From CTSoil-075 sp042610375 (GTDB lineage: Bacteria > Bacillota > Negativicutes > DSM-13327), in NCBI RefSeq assembly GCF_042610375.1, contig NZ_JBGJZL010000007.1:192329-256328 (forward strand): DNA of 64,000 nucleotides, read 5' to 3'. A program made the translations under genes and the position numbers. The notes under the pieces were generated by a model. The model saw only the letters and a program-made list of their open reading frames with translations, ran no database searches and was not told the origin of the DNA. Shown one piece after another: positions 17,801 through 25,079 of this stretch (the stretch's first letter is position 1; each line of letters begins with the position of its first letter).

Positions 17801-18121
17801 TTACTAGATGAGTTGATTGATCGATTTGGTGAACCACCTCAATGCGTTTTAAATCTACTAGAATTTATGAGAATTAAAAATCTGGCAAGGAGCGTTGGTA
17901 TTCGTTCAATTATCCAACATTCTGATTATGTAGAAATCATGTTTATTGATTGTCCTCATGTGGAACCAGAGCAGATCATGTCACTTAAAGAAAAATTTCC
18001 AGCGAGAGTGACTATTTATCCAGAAGGTATTCGATTAAAGACGGTGCAAATCCAAACTCATTTATTATTGGCCTGGCTAGTTAAAGTAGTGGCTACCTTA
18101 ACACCTACAAAAACAATATAA
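14840..18121 (+). CDS. mfd: Transcription-repair coupling factor
   Basis: 1093 residues from ATG 14840 with GAGG 5 bases before. Mfd removes RNA polymerase stalled at lesions and recruits UvrA. Domains in order: UvrB-like N-terminus (~1-330), RNA-polymerase-interacting CarD-like domain (~425-490, IGDYVVHVNHGIGKYVG), SF2 translocase with Walker A GDVGFGKTEV (~580) and DEEQ box (VVDEEQRFG), helicase motif VI (QMRGRVGRS), and a C-terminal TRCF domain. Length and all motifs are normal. In the conserved block fin-mfd-spoVT-spoVB-mazG. Confidence 0.98.
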   Translation: MNKVFEVMQTDQGFKRAIAAYSLTGGQSQIYGITGIQKSALIATAYQSNPRSMVIITGNYESVEYLRLDLATLIPEAVVLELPVLDMITFTVAAKGVELAARRMDILGRMARGEKIIVLATAEAAMQRVLSKADFENSRITISSGAEIIREQLIESLVNFGYERVDQVESIGQFSARGGIVDIFPINNKVAIRLELFGDEVDSLREFDTMTQRSINNVNQVDILPLSEVTYTGKHAVFLSYLPDTATIVFDEATRIREQIGKLVKENPEIKKNIFNWPDLVTAGKQYNVLYFSLLLQKIPHTEPEEVISITAKGVAPFHGQMDMVFTELKNWQEHNFTTIIFMSNREKAVSMQQSLAEEGIHSVFAPEIHTLVAGTTLVTVGTLSSGFELPQAHFVVCTEKDILGRQKKKHRPRVAKGQQITYFRDIKIGDYVVHVNHGIGKYVGVETLVVGQVHKDYLHIRYAGEDKLYVPTDQVQLLQKYIGPEGDAPRLSKMGGSEWVKARGKAEKAVADMAKELLEIYAQRQIASGFAFDADSPWQKEFEDAFPFEETADQLVAIAEIKADMEKLRPMDRLLCGDVGFGKTEVAIRAAFKAVMNGKQVAVLVPTTVLAQQHYQTFITRFADSGLVVDVMSRFRSAKEQRATIEAVGSGKVDVLIGTHRILQSDVIFKDIGLLVVDEEQRFGVKQKEKLKRWCANIDILTLSATPIPRTLHMSLVGARDMSIIETPPEERFPVQSYVVEYDEEIIRDAIKRELKRGGQVYFVYNRVQTIDKMYLRLSEMLPDAKIRIAHGQMAEEQLERAMLDFYEGTDDVLLCTSIIENGLDVSNANTIIVYDADRFGLSQLYQMRGRVGRSHRMAFAYFTYRQDKVLTEVAEKRLQAIKEFAELGAGFKIAMRDLEIRGAGNLLGAQQHGNIVSVGFEMYCNLLEEAVQQLKTGQKVETVVEPVLEFNIDAYISGDYISDAMHKIEIYQRIAASRTEQHITELLDELIDRFGEPPQCVLNLLEFMRIKNLARSVGIRSIIQHSDYVEIMFIDCPHVEPEQIMSLKEKFPARVTIYPEGIRLKTVQIQTHLLLAWLVKVVATLTPTKTI

Positions 18122-18154
18122 TTTTTTAGATCATTCCTTGATTACAAAAGTATG

Positions 18155-18185
18155 TGAATAAAAATGTTCGCGCAGATATATACTA
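18155..18185 (+). promoter_or_regulatory. Forespore (sigma-G/F) type promoter of spoVT
   Basis: TGAATA at 18155-18160, 18-bp spacer, TATACTA at 18179-18185. This fits the sigma-G pattern TGnATA-N17/18-CATAnTA with one mismatch, and spoVT is a sigma-G gene in B. subtilis. Confidence 0.65.
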
Positions 18186-18230
18186 TCATTGACATCCAAT
18201 GTAAAAAAATGTAGAAAAGGGGGGATACTG

Positions 18231-18800
18231 GTGAAAGCGACTGGAATTGTAAGAAGAATTGATGATTTAGGTAGAATTGTCATACCTAAAGAAATTCGGC
18301 GGACACTCAGGATTCGCGAAGGTGATCCATTAGAAATATATGTTGACCGTGAAGGGGAGGTCATTTTAAAAAAATATTCGCCAGTAAGTGAATTAGGTGA
18401 TTTTGCTAAAGAATATGCTGATTCGTTATATGAAGCTATCGGACATATTGTTTTGATCGCAGATCGAGATAATATCGTTGCTGTCGCTGGTGCATCAAAG
18501 AAAGAATTTTTGAATAAACCATTAGGGGCCATTGTAGAAAAAGTAATGGAAGATCGCAAAGCAGTTTTGCTAAACAATCTTGGTGAAGGCAAGAGTTGCA
18601 AAAATTGTATTGTTGATAATGATAATGACGATGAGCCTTGTACATTTACAGCTGAAGTGATGGCACCTATTATGGTTGAAGGAACTGCTATTGGTGCAGT
18701 TATCATTTGCTCTAGACAACCAGCATTACAAATGGGCGATATGGAAGTCAAATTAGCTGAAACTGCAGCAGGATTTCTTGCCAAACAGATGGCACCATAA
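18231..18800 (+). CDS. spoVT: Stage V sporulation regulator SpoVT
   Basis: 189 residues from GTG 18231, 6 bases after AAAGGGGGG. The N-terminal AbrB-type swapped-hairpin DNA-binding domain (MKATGIVRRIDDLGRIVIPK, residues 1-20 onward) is nearly identical to B. subtilis SpoVT; a GAF-like domain follows (~55-185). SpoVT tunes sigma-G regulon genes in the forespore. Unusual: a loop in the GAF domain carries three cysteines (SCKNC and EPC, ~124-140) with a run of Asp/Asn between, absent from the Bacillus protein as I recall it. A forespore-type promoter lies upstream. Confidence 0.95.
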   Translation: MKATGIVRRIDDLGRIVIPKEIRRTLRIREGDPLEIYVDREGEVILKKYSPVSELGDFAKEYADSLYEAIGHIVLIADRDNIVAVAGASKKEFLNKPLGAIVEKVMEDRKAVLLNNLGEGKSCKNCIVDNDNDDEPCTFTAEVMAPIMVEGTAIGAVIICSRQPALQMGDMEVKLAETAAGFLAKQMAP

Positions 18801-18821
18801 TTAAGTTGTTTTATGATGATT

Positions 18822-18849
18822 AAGTAGCGGACATAAGTTCGCTACTTTT
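18822..18849 (+). terminator. Terminator after spoVT
   Basis: AAGTAGCG / CGCTACTT with a ~10-nt loop, followed by TTTC. Modest. Confidence 0.6.
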
Positions 18850-18953
18850 CTGCTTATGATTTTTGTGAATTTAGAAATTTGTAATTTGAAAACTTAGTTA
18901 AAACAGACTCTCTATGATAGGTGTGTGAAATGTTGTAGAAAGGAAGGACGCAA

Positions 18954-20555
18954 GTGAGTAAAAATACATTTTTAGAAGGGGCTCTCATTTTAACTTTTGC
19001 TGGTGTAATTGTTAAAATCATTGGATCAGTCAATCGGATTTTATTATCACGTTTGCTTGGTGGAGAAGGCATTGGCCTTTATCAGATGGCATATCCTATT
19101 TATCTATTAGCATTAAGTATTTCGTCAGCTGGTATTCCTGTTGCTATTTCAATTATTGTTGCAGAAAAAGTAGCTTTATCTGATTTTCGCGGCGCTAACC
19201 ATGTTTTTAAAATTTCATTAGCTCTGCTATCTTTCACTGGAATCATCTTCACTTTTTTGTTATATTTTGGTGCAGAGTGGCTCATTGGGCAACACTTTCT
19301 TCGTGATGCACGAGCCTATTATGCTATTGTTGCTTTAGCTCCAGCAATATTATTTGTTACAATATTATCAAGCTACCGTGGATATTTTCAGGGGCTGCAA
19401 ATGATGAGCCCAACGGCCATATCCCAGATCTTTGAGCAATTCGTTAGAGTTGTGACAATGATTTTTTTAGCTTATTACTTATTACCATTTGGCCTTGAAT
19501 ATGCAGCGGCAGGTGCTAGTTTTGGTGCTGTTCCAGGTGCTTTGATTGGATTACTGGTATTAATTTATTTTTATTGGATAAAATGTGTTGATTTAAAAAT
19601 GAAAATCATGAATCAAGCTCCAATGAAGCAAGAAACAAGTTTTAAAATTATGTCTCGTATTATAAAATTGGCATTGCCAGTATCATTGGCAAATATTATG
19701 TTGCCTGTGGTCGCTAGTATTGATTTATTCATTGTGCCGACCCGTCTAGAAGCGGCTGGTTATAGTGTGGCACAAGCAACGGAACTTTTTGGATATCTGA
19801 CAGGTATGGCAGTTGCTTTGGTTAACCTACCGACCATTCTGACGTCTTCCTTGGCAGCGAGTCTAGTGCCTGCTGTTTCGGAAGCTTTTACTTTAAAGAA
19901 TGATCAACGGATTTATCGACGTGTAGCTATGGCCATGCGAATCGCCAACTTGATTACAATACCAAGCTTTCTTGGTATGTATCTATTGGCGACACCTATC
20001 TCGCAAATGCTCTATGGAACGCCTAATGCTGGTATACCCATTGGAATTTTATCTGTAGGAATCGTATTTTTAGGCATTCATCAAGTGAGTACAGGGGTAT
20101 TACAAGGATTGGGTCATACAGCAACTCCTCTCATCAATATGATGATTGCTGCGATCATAAAGATAATGATGAGCTGGACGTTAACTGCCGTACCAAGTCT
20201 TGGAATTCAAGGTGCTGCTTGGGCAACAAATGTCGACTTCGCTATGGCTGCTCTCTTAAATATGTATTTTGTCTATCGTTATGTAGGGTTTAGCATTGAT
20301 TTAAAAGCCTTAGCAAAGACGGTCATTGCCACTGTTGTGATGGGGGGGATTGTCTTACTCACATATGACTATATTATGTTGATGATTTTTAATAATACAG
20401 TTTCTACCTTGGTATCTATTACTATTGGTGGTATAGTATATAGTGTTGTTCTTTTACTACTCGGTGGTGTACGACAATATGATATTGAGAAAATACCTAA
20501 AATCGGTTATCAATTGTCTAGTGTACTTAAAAAAGTGGGTTTGTTACGCAACTAG
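18954..20555 (+). CDS. spoVB: SpoVB/YabM-family MOP-superfamily flippase
   Basis: 533 residues from GTG 18954 after GGAAGGA. About 14 membrane helices of the MOP/MVF exporter fold; N-terminus SKNTFLEGALILTFAGVIVKIIGSVNR is typical of the SpoVB group. SpoVB is needed for spore cortex synthesis and is thought to move lipid-linked precursors. By position (after spoVT, before mazG) it is the orthologue of B. subtilis yabM, a close paralogue of spoVB; whether it serves cortex synthesis or another polysaccharide is open. Confidence 0.88.
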   Translation: MSKNTFLEGALILTFAGVIVKIIGSVNRILLSRLLGGEGIGLYQMAYPIYLLALSISSAGIPVAISIIVAEKVALSDFRGANHVFKISLALLSFTGIIFTFLLYFGAEWLIGQHFLRDARAYYAIVALAPAILFVTILSSYRGYFQGLQMMSPTAISQIFEQFVRVVTMIFLAYYLLPFGLEYAAAGASFGAVPGALIGLLVLIYFYWIKCVDLKMKIMNQAPMKQETSFKIMSRIIKLALPVSLANIMLPVVASIDLFIVPTRLEAAGYSVAQATELFGYLTGMAVALVNLPTILTSSLAASLVPAVSEAFTLKNDQRIYRRVAMAMRIANLITIPSFLGMYLLATPISQMLYGTPNAGIPIGILSVGIVFLGIHQVSTGVLQGLGHTATPLINMMIAAIIKIMMSWTLTAVPSLGIQGAAWATNVDFAMAALLNMYFVYRYVGFSIDLKALAKTVIATVVMGGIVLLTYDYIMLMIFNNTVSTLVSITIGGIVYSVVLLLLGGVRQYDIEKIPKIGYQLSSVLKKVGLLRN

Positions 20556-20596
20556 TAGGACGTAAATAATATGTTAGAAGAATATGAGGCGATGAT

Positions 20597-22060
20597 ATGG
20601 GCAAAATTACAATTGTAGGCTTAGGGCCTGGTGCTTTCGGACTTATTACTGTGGAAACCTTAGAGATGTTAAAATCAGCAAAACCGCTCATTTTGCGCAC
20701 TGCCAAACATCCTACTGTATCTGAGATAAGAGCGCGTGGTATTGAGTTTGTTAGTTATGACTATGTTTATGAAGAACAAGATTCTTTCGAGAAAGTTTAT
20801 CAAACCATTGCGAGTGATTGCCTGGCACAAGCAGCAGTAGGGGAAAACCTTGTGTATGCTGTTCCAGGCAGTCCGTTAGTCGCTGAAAAGACGGTAACCT
20901 TAATTCGTGATCTTGCAGAGAAAGAAGGAATTTCCCTTACTATTTTGCCAGGCATGAGCTTTTTAGAAGTGTTATATACACGTTTAGGGATTGATCCTAT
21001 CGAGGGGCTGACCGTTCTTGATGCAGCTGATGTATCGTCATTACCTTCAGAGCTAAGAACAGGGTTAGTAATTACCCAAGTTTATAATGACTACGTAGCT
21101 TCAGAAGTCAAATTGGCATTAATGGAGTATTATCCTGATGATTTTGAAGTCGTGTTGGTAAAAGATTTAGGGTTGCCTGAAGAAAAAATTCTAAGAGTGC
21201 CACTTTTTGAATTAGATAGGATATCGGGAATTGATCATCTTACTAGTTTATATGTTCCATGTAAGCCACCAATCGAGAAGTTTACCTTAGATCCAATTGT
21301 GGATATTATGGCGCAGCTTCGTTCACCGGAAGGTTGTATGTGGGATGTTGAACAGACTCATAGCAGTTTGCGACGTTATCTAGTTGAAGAAGTGTATGAG
21401 GTGCTTGAGGCGATTGATTTACAGCAGGGGGACAAGTTGTGTGAAGAACTTGGCGATCTATTGTTACAGATCGTTTTTCATGCGCGTATTGCTGAAGAGT
21501 CGAGAGAATTTACGATGCAACAGGTTGTTGATGTCATTACTGAAAAAATGGTGCGTCGTCATCCCCATGTATTTGGTGATGTGACTCTTCGGGATGCTGG
21601 GGAGGTGGTTCTAAATTGGGATGCTCTGAAACAGCTAGAATACGGCAGTGAGCGCTTGTCAGTCCTTGATGGTATACCTAAGGGTCTGCCTAGCTTGATG
21701 CGCGCTTACAAGCTTCAAGGCAAAGCGGCTAAAGTAGGTTTTGATTGGGATAATATTCAGTCTGTGTGGGATAAAATAGAAGAAGAACTTATTGAACTTA
21801 AAACTGCTTGTTTACACTCGCAAGTTGCCGATATAGAAGGTGAACTTGGAGATGTATTATTTTCTGTAGTCAATCTAGCGCGGTTCTTAAAAATTGATGC
21901 CGAAGTGGCTCTTAATGTTACAAATAACAAGTTTATGCGGCGATTTTCCTATATTGAAAAAACAATAAACAATAATAAACTTAAATGGGAGAATATGGAC
22001 ATAAAACAGCTTGATATTTTGTGGGAACAAGCTAAAATGCAAGAAAAAGCAGGAATTTAA
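20597..22060 (+). CDS. mazG: Fusion of tetrapyrrole-methylase-like domain and MazG pyrophosphohydrolase
   Basis: 487 residues. Residues ~1-220 form an SAM-dependent tetrapyrrole methylase-like domain (GKITIVGLGPGAFGLIT; VPGSPLVAEKTV). Residues ~230-487 form a double MazG domain with EExxE-type metal sites (VEEVYEVLEAIDL, CEELGDLLLQI, EEELIELKTA, EGELGDVLFSV). MazG removes aberrant or alarmone nucleoside triphosphates. This is the YabN architecture, and the position after a yabM-type gene matches B. subtilis. The methylase target is unknown. Confidence 0.95.
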   Translation: MGKITIVGLGPGAFGLITVETLEMLKSAKPLILRTAKHPTVSEIRARGIEFVSYDYVYEEQDSFEKVYQTIASDCLAQAAVGENLVYAVPGSPLVAEKTVTLIRDLAEKEGISLTILPGMSFLEVLYTRLGIDPIEGLTVLDAADVSSLPSELRTGLVITQVYNDYVASEVKLALMEYYPDDFEVVLVKDLGLPEEKILRVPLFELDRISGIDHLTSLYVPCKPPIEKFTLDPIVDIMAQLRSPEGCMWDVEQTHSSLRRYLVEEVYEVLEAIDLQQGDKLCEELGDLLLQIVFHARIAEESREFTMQQVVDVITEKMVRRHPHVFGDVTLRDAGEVVLNWDALKQLEYGSERLSVLDGIPKGLPSLMRAYKLQGKAAKVGFDWDNIQSVWDKIEEELIELKTACLHSQVADIEGELGDVLFSVVNLARFLKIDAEVALNVTNNKFMRRFSYIEKTINNNKLKWENMDIKQLDILWEQAKMQEKAGI

Positions 22061-22154
22061 AGGTTTTTTAGTATTTTTTTTGAATACAGACAGGAATAAA
22101 AAAAATGATAGCGAATAAACTATTCGTAATGATTTTCATAAGGAGGCTATTTTT

Positions 22155-22430
22155 GTGAATAAAACTGAGTTAATTGCAAGTGTTGCAGAAAAGGCAGGTT
22201 TGACTAAGAAGGATGCTGAGAAAGCTATCAATGCGTTATTTGTTAGCGTTGAGGAAGCTTTGGCACTGGAAGATAAGGTCCAAATCATTGGCTTTGGTAC
22301 TTTTGAAGTGAAGGCTCGTGAGGAAAGAAAAGGTCGTAACCCTCAAACCGGTGCTGAAATCACTATTCCAGCATCAAAAAATCCAGTATTCAAAGCTGGC
22401 AAAGGCTTGAAAGACGCCGTTAATAAATAA
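22155..22430 (+). CDS. hup: HU-family nucleoid protein
   Basis: 91 residues from GTG 22155, AAGGAGG at about 22140. Classic HU: MNKTELIASVAEKAGLTKKD, then the beta-arm GFGTFEVKAREERKGRNPQT and PVFKAGKGLKDAV. It bends and compacts DNA non-specifically. A short inverted repeat CGAATA/TATTCG (22112-22126) lies just upstream and could be an operator. It ends with a strong terminator. Confidence 0.97.
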   Translation: MNKTELIASVAEKAGLTKKDAEKAINALFVSVEEALALEDKVQIIGFGTFEVKAREERKGRNPQTGAEITIPASKNPVFKAGKGLKDAVNK

Positions 22431-22443
22431 ACTTATCATGAGT

Positions 22444-22475
22444 AAAAACCAGGTTATTTTAACCTGGTTTTTCTT
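22444..22475 (+). terminator. Rho-independent terminator of hup
   Basis: Stem AAAACCAGGTTA / TAACCTGGTTTT (22445-22456, 22460-22471) followed by TTC TT. The dispersed element begins right at its T-tract. Confidence 0.9.
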
Positions 22476-22476
22476 A

Positions 22477-22576
22477 CGGAATCAGAAAGTATAACACTTT
22501 CTTGATTCCAAGTAAGAACGACTAAGGCTTCTGCCTGCGTCTGAGGACTTGGCACAAGCCAAGTCTTTTCTTATAT
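22477..22576 (+). repeat. Dispersed hairpin element, copy 2
   Basis: 100 nt differing from the copy at 51162-51261 by only three substitutions. Structure: P1 stem GGAATCA.../...TGATTCC (22478-22507), a linker with AGGCTTCTGCCT, then hairpin GACTTGGC-acaa-GCCAAGTC (22546-22565) and TTTTCTTATAT. It directly abuts the hup terminator T-tract. Confidence 0.9.
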
Positions 22577-22583
22577 AGAGTAT

Positions 22584-22611
22584 TTTACAAAAAATGAATT
22601 TTATTTATAAC
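22584..22611 (+). promoter_or_regulatory. Probable sigma-A promoter of phoB
   Basis: TTTACA at 22584-22589, 16-bp spacer, TATAAC at 22606-22611. It starts after the dispersed element, so that element is not in this transcript's leader. Confidence 0.5.
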
Positions 22612-22635
22612 AGATTAATATAGGAAGTGATAAAA

Positions 22636-23328
22636 TTGGCAGGTAACATACTGATTGTTGATGATGAACCATCGATTTGTGCATTGCTTACGTTTAATTT
22701 AGAAAAAGCCGGTTATCATACCGTAGAGGCTGATAATGGACATACAGCATTGGAAATGACTAGGAATGGAAAACTTGATTTGATTATTCTTGATGTTATG
22801 CTACCTGGTATTGATGGCATGGAAGTATGTCGTATTTTAAAAGGGCAACAACAGACAGCTGGTATTCCAATTATCATGCTGACTGCAAAAAGTGATGAAA
22901 TTGATAAGATTATTGGTCTAGAACTTGGTGCTGATGATTATATGACTAAACCTTTTAGTCCGCGAGAACTGATCGCAAGGGTAAAGGCAGTTCTGCGACG
23001 CAGTCATAAAGAAAGCAGGCAGGATGGGCAGCTCGTTGTTGGCAAGTTAAAAATGAATTTTACCAGTTATGAAGTGCATCTAGAAAATGAAAAAATGGAA
23101 TTGACTCCCAAAGAATATGAGCTTCTAAAAATGTTTATAACCAATATTGGTAGAGCATATACGCGAGAACAATTACTCGAAAAAGTATGGGGTTATGAAT
23201 ATTTTGGTGACACGCGTACTGTCGATGTCCACGTCCGTCACTTGCGAGCTAAATTAGCAAAGTATCCTGAAGTTGCAGAGGCAATTGAGACTGTGCGGGG
23301 AGTTGGCTATCGCTTTAGTGAAATTTAA
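22636..23328 (+). CDS. phoB: PhoB/OmpR-family response regulator
   Basis: 230 residues if translation starts at TTG 22636, well spaced from AGGAAGTGA; a GTG at 22627 overlaps that site. Receiver domain (~1-115) with acidic pair (VDDEPS), phospho-Asp (LIILDVMLPG) and Lys (MTKPFSP); winged helix DNA-binding domain (~130-230) with LTPKEYELLKMF and TVDVHVRHLRAKL. Linked to the pst-phoU genes next door, so phosphate-starvation control is the likely role. No PhoR-type kinase is encoded in the window, which is unusual for this locus. Confidence 0.85.
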   Translation: MAGNILIVDDEPSICALLTFNLEKAGYHTVEADNGHTALEMTRNGKLDLIILDVMLPGIDGMEVCRILKGQQQTAGIPIIMLTAKSDEIDKIIGLELGADDYMTKPFSPRELIARVKAVLRRSHKESRQDGQLVVGKLKMNFTSYEVHLENEKMELTPKEYELLKMFITNIGRAYTREQLLEKVWGYEYFGDTRTVDVHVRHLRAKLAKYPEVAEAIETVRGVGYRFSEI

Positions 23329-23431
23329 CAAAAGGATAATAAAAACTTAATAATATAGTCCTGTCTTTTGTGGTATATTTCCTATATAAACAGTTTCAAT
23401 AGTATAAGTAGGAATCTACAGGAGGAAGTAT

Positions 23432-24187
23432 ATGGATTATAAAATTCATGTTAATAAATTAAAACTATATTATGGGGATGCATTGGCATTAAAAAAGATA
23501 TCCCTTGGTGTGGATGAAAATAGTGTGCTCGCCTTAATTGGTCCTTCTGGTTGTGGTAAATCCACTTTCATAAAAACGCTCAATCGAATGAATGATCTCA
23601 TTCCAAGTGTAAGAATCGAAGGGGAAATTTTATTAGATGGAGTTAGTATTTATCATCCCGATACAGATGTCGTGTCTCTTCGTAAACGTGTAGGCATGGT
23701 TTTTCAGCGTCCGAATCCTTTCCCTATGTCTATTTATGATAATATCGCTTATGGTCCACGGATTCATGGGATAAAAAATAAAGCAATATTGGATGAATTA
23801 GTAGAAAAAAGCTTGCGAGGAGCTGCTTTGTGGGATGAAGTGAAAGATCGTCTGACGAGTTCGGCTATGGGAATGTCAGGCGGACAGCAGCAACGCTTAT
23901 GTATTGCTCGATTGCTCGCTATTGAACCTGAAGTATTGCTCATGGATGAGCCATGCTCCGCTCTTGATCCGATATCAACTATGAAAATTGAAGAATTAGT
24001 TGCCGAATTAAAAGCGAAGTATACTATTGTGATGGTCACTCATAATATGCAGCAGGCTGCTCGCGTATCAGATTGTACAGCCTTCTTTTTAAATGGCGAA
24101 GTGATCGAATATGATAAAACAGACATCATTTTCACAAGACCGCAAGATAAACGTACAGAAGATTATATTACTGGACGATTTGGTTAA
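23432..24187 (+). CDS. pstB: Phosphate ABC transporter ATP-binding protein
   Basis: 251 residues, usual length. Walker A GPSGCGKST, signature MSGGQQQRLCIARLLA, Walker B EVLLMDEPCSALDP and switch histidine (MVTHN) are intact. The sequence YNEUKTLNRMNDLIPS-type region following Walker A is typical of PstB (KTLNRMNDLIPSVRIEG). It powers high-affinity phosphate uptake through PstC/PstA. AGGAGG precedes the ATG. Gene order here is pstB-phoU followed by pstC-pstA, reversed from the common pstSCAB-phoU order. Confidence 0.96.
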   Translation: MDYKIHVNKLKLYYGDALALKKISLGVDENSVLALIGPSGCGKSTFIKTLNRMNDLIPSVRIEGEILLDGVSIYHPDTDVVSLRKRVGMVFQRPNPFPMSIYDNIAYGPRIHGIKNKAILDELVEKSLRGAALWDEVKDRLTSSAMGMSGGQQQRLCIARLLAIEPEVLLMDEPCSALDPISTMKIEELVAELKAKYTIVMVTHNMQQAARVSDCTAFFLNGEVIEYDKTDIIFTRPQDKRTEDYITGRFG

Positions 24188-24199
24188 AGGAGGGCAAAT

Positions 24200-24859
24200 A
24201 TGACAAGTACAAGACAAAGTTATAACCATGAACTGGAAAGCTTACGCCAAGAAATTTTAAAAATGGGTACACAAGTTGAAGAGGCGATTGGTCAGGCTGT
24301 CATGTCATTAACTAAACAAGATTTGGAGATGGCCAAAGTCGTTATGGCGGGCGATGACGATATTGATCATATGGAAAGTGACATTGAAGATAAATGTATG
24401 TTGCTTATTGCCAGACAACAACCTTTAGCCCGGGATCTTAGGATTATTGGTACTGGTTTAAAAATTACTACTGATTTAGAGCGTGTAGGTGATCATGCTT
24501 TCGATATTGCAAAAATTACCTTAAGTATTGCTAAGCAACCTTTGATTAAACCTTTAGTTGATATTCCACGTATGTCGGAGATGGCTCAAAAAATGTTGAA
24601 AGACTCACTTCTTGCCTACATTAATTTGGATATTACATTGGCTGAACAGGTATGTGTAGATGATGATGCAGTGGATGACCTTTACCATCAAACTGTTCGT
24701 GAGCTATTAACATATATGATGGAGGACCCTACGACCATAAAGCAAGCAACTCAGCTGCTATTTGTAGCACGTTATTTAGAAAGAGTTGCTGATCATGCAA
24801 CGAATATCGGTGAATGGGTTATTTACCTAGTAACAGGACAACGCATGCGGAAAAAGTAA
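24200..24859 (+). CDS. phoU: Phosphate signalling regulator PhoU
   Basis: 219 residues with two helical PhoU repeats (~10-110 and ~115-210), each with the metal-binding acidic motif region (DDDIDHMESDIED; ERVGDHAFDIA; ERVADHATNIGEW). PhoU links Pst transport to the PhoR/PhoB pathway and restrains uptake. AAAGGAGGG precedes the ATG 12 bases after pstB, and a terminator follows. Confidence 0.96.
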   Translation: MTSTRQSYNHELESLRQEILKMGTQVEEAIGQAVMSLTKQDLEMAKVVMAGDDDIDHMESDIEDKCMLLIARQQPLARDLRIIGTGLKITTDLERVGDHAFDIAKITLSIAKQPLIKPLVDIPRMSEMAQKMLKDSLLAYINLDITLAEQVCVDDDAVDDLYHQTVRELLTYMMEDPTTIKQATQLLFVARYLERVADHATNIGEWVIYLVTGQRMRKK

Positions 24860-24885
24860 ACTGCCAAAATTGGCAGTTTTTTTTT
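24858..24885 (+). terminator. Rho-independent terminator of pstB-phoU
   Basis: AAACTGCCAA / TTGGCAGTTT with a 2-nt nominal loop, followed by nine T in total. Confidence 0.92.
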
Positions 24886-24900
24886 GCAAAATTAATGTCC

Positions 24901-24935
24901 ATGCTCTTGCATGCAAGACGTGTGAGCATTTTTTA
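24901..24935 (+). terminator. Second hairpin with T-tract after phoU
   Basis: ATGCTC (24901-24906) pairs GAGCAT (24924-24929), enclosing the palindrome CTTGCATGCAAG; TTTTT follows. Backup terminator or leader hairpin. Confidence 0.5.
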
Positions 24936-24958
24936 TTGAGGGAATATCCTTAGGAAAT

Positions 24959-24986
24959 TTAACAAATTCTTAACATGAACATAACA
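24959..24986 (+). promoter_or_regulatory. Pho box upstream of pstC-pstA
   Basis: Three direct repeats TTAACA (24959), TTAACA (24970) and ATAACA (24981), each 11 bp apart. This matches the TTAACA-N5 repeats bound by PhoP/PhoB in Gram-positive bacteria. It lies about 95 bp before pstC and probably replaces a -35 element. Confidence 0.8.
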
Positions 24987-25037
24987 TAGGCTATTTATGA
25001 ATAGGGTACACTCTAGGTAGATAATACAGTGAATTAA

Positions 25038-25064
25038 GACTTGGCGTATGCCAAGTCTTTCCTT
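25038..25064 (+). terminator. GACTTGGC-family hairpin in the pstC leader
   Basis: GACTTGGC-gtat-GCCAAGTC (25038-25057) then TTTCCTT, ending 16 bases before the pstC start codon and downstream of the Pho box. Placed where it could attenuate pstCA transcription. Confidence 0.65.
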
Positions 25065-25079
25065 AGAGGAGGAACTTTT

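Noticed and set aside
18131..18784. 217-codon minus-strand frame across spoVT
   Set aside because: Antisense to a well-supported gene with its own promoter; Ser/Ile-rich shadow translation.
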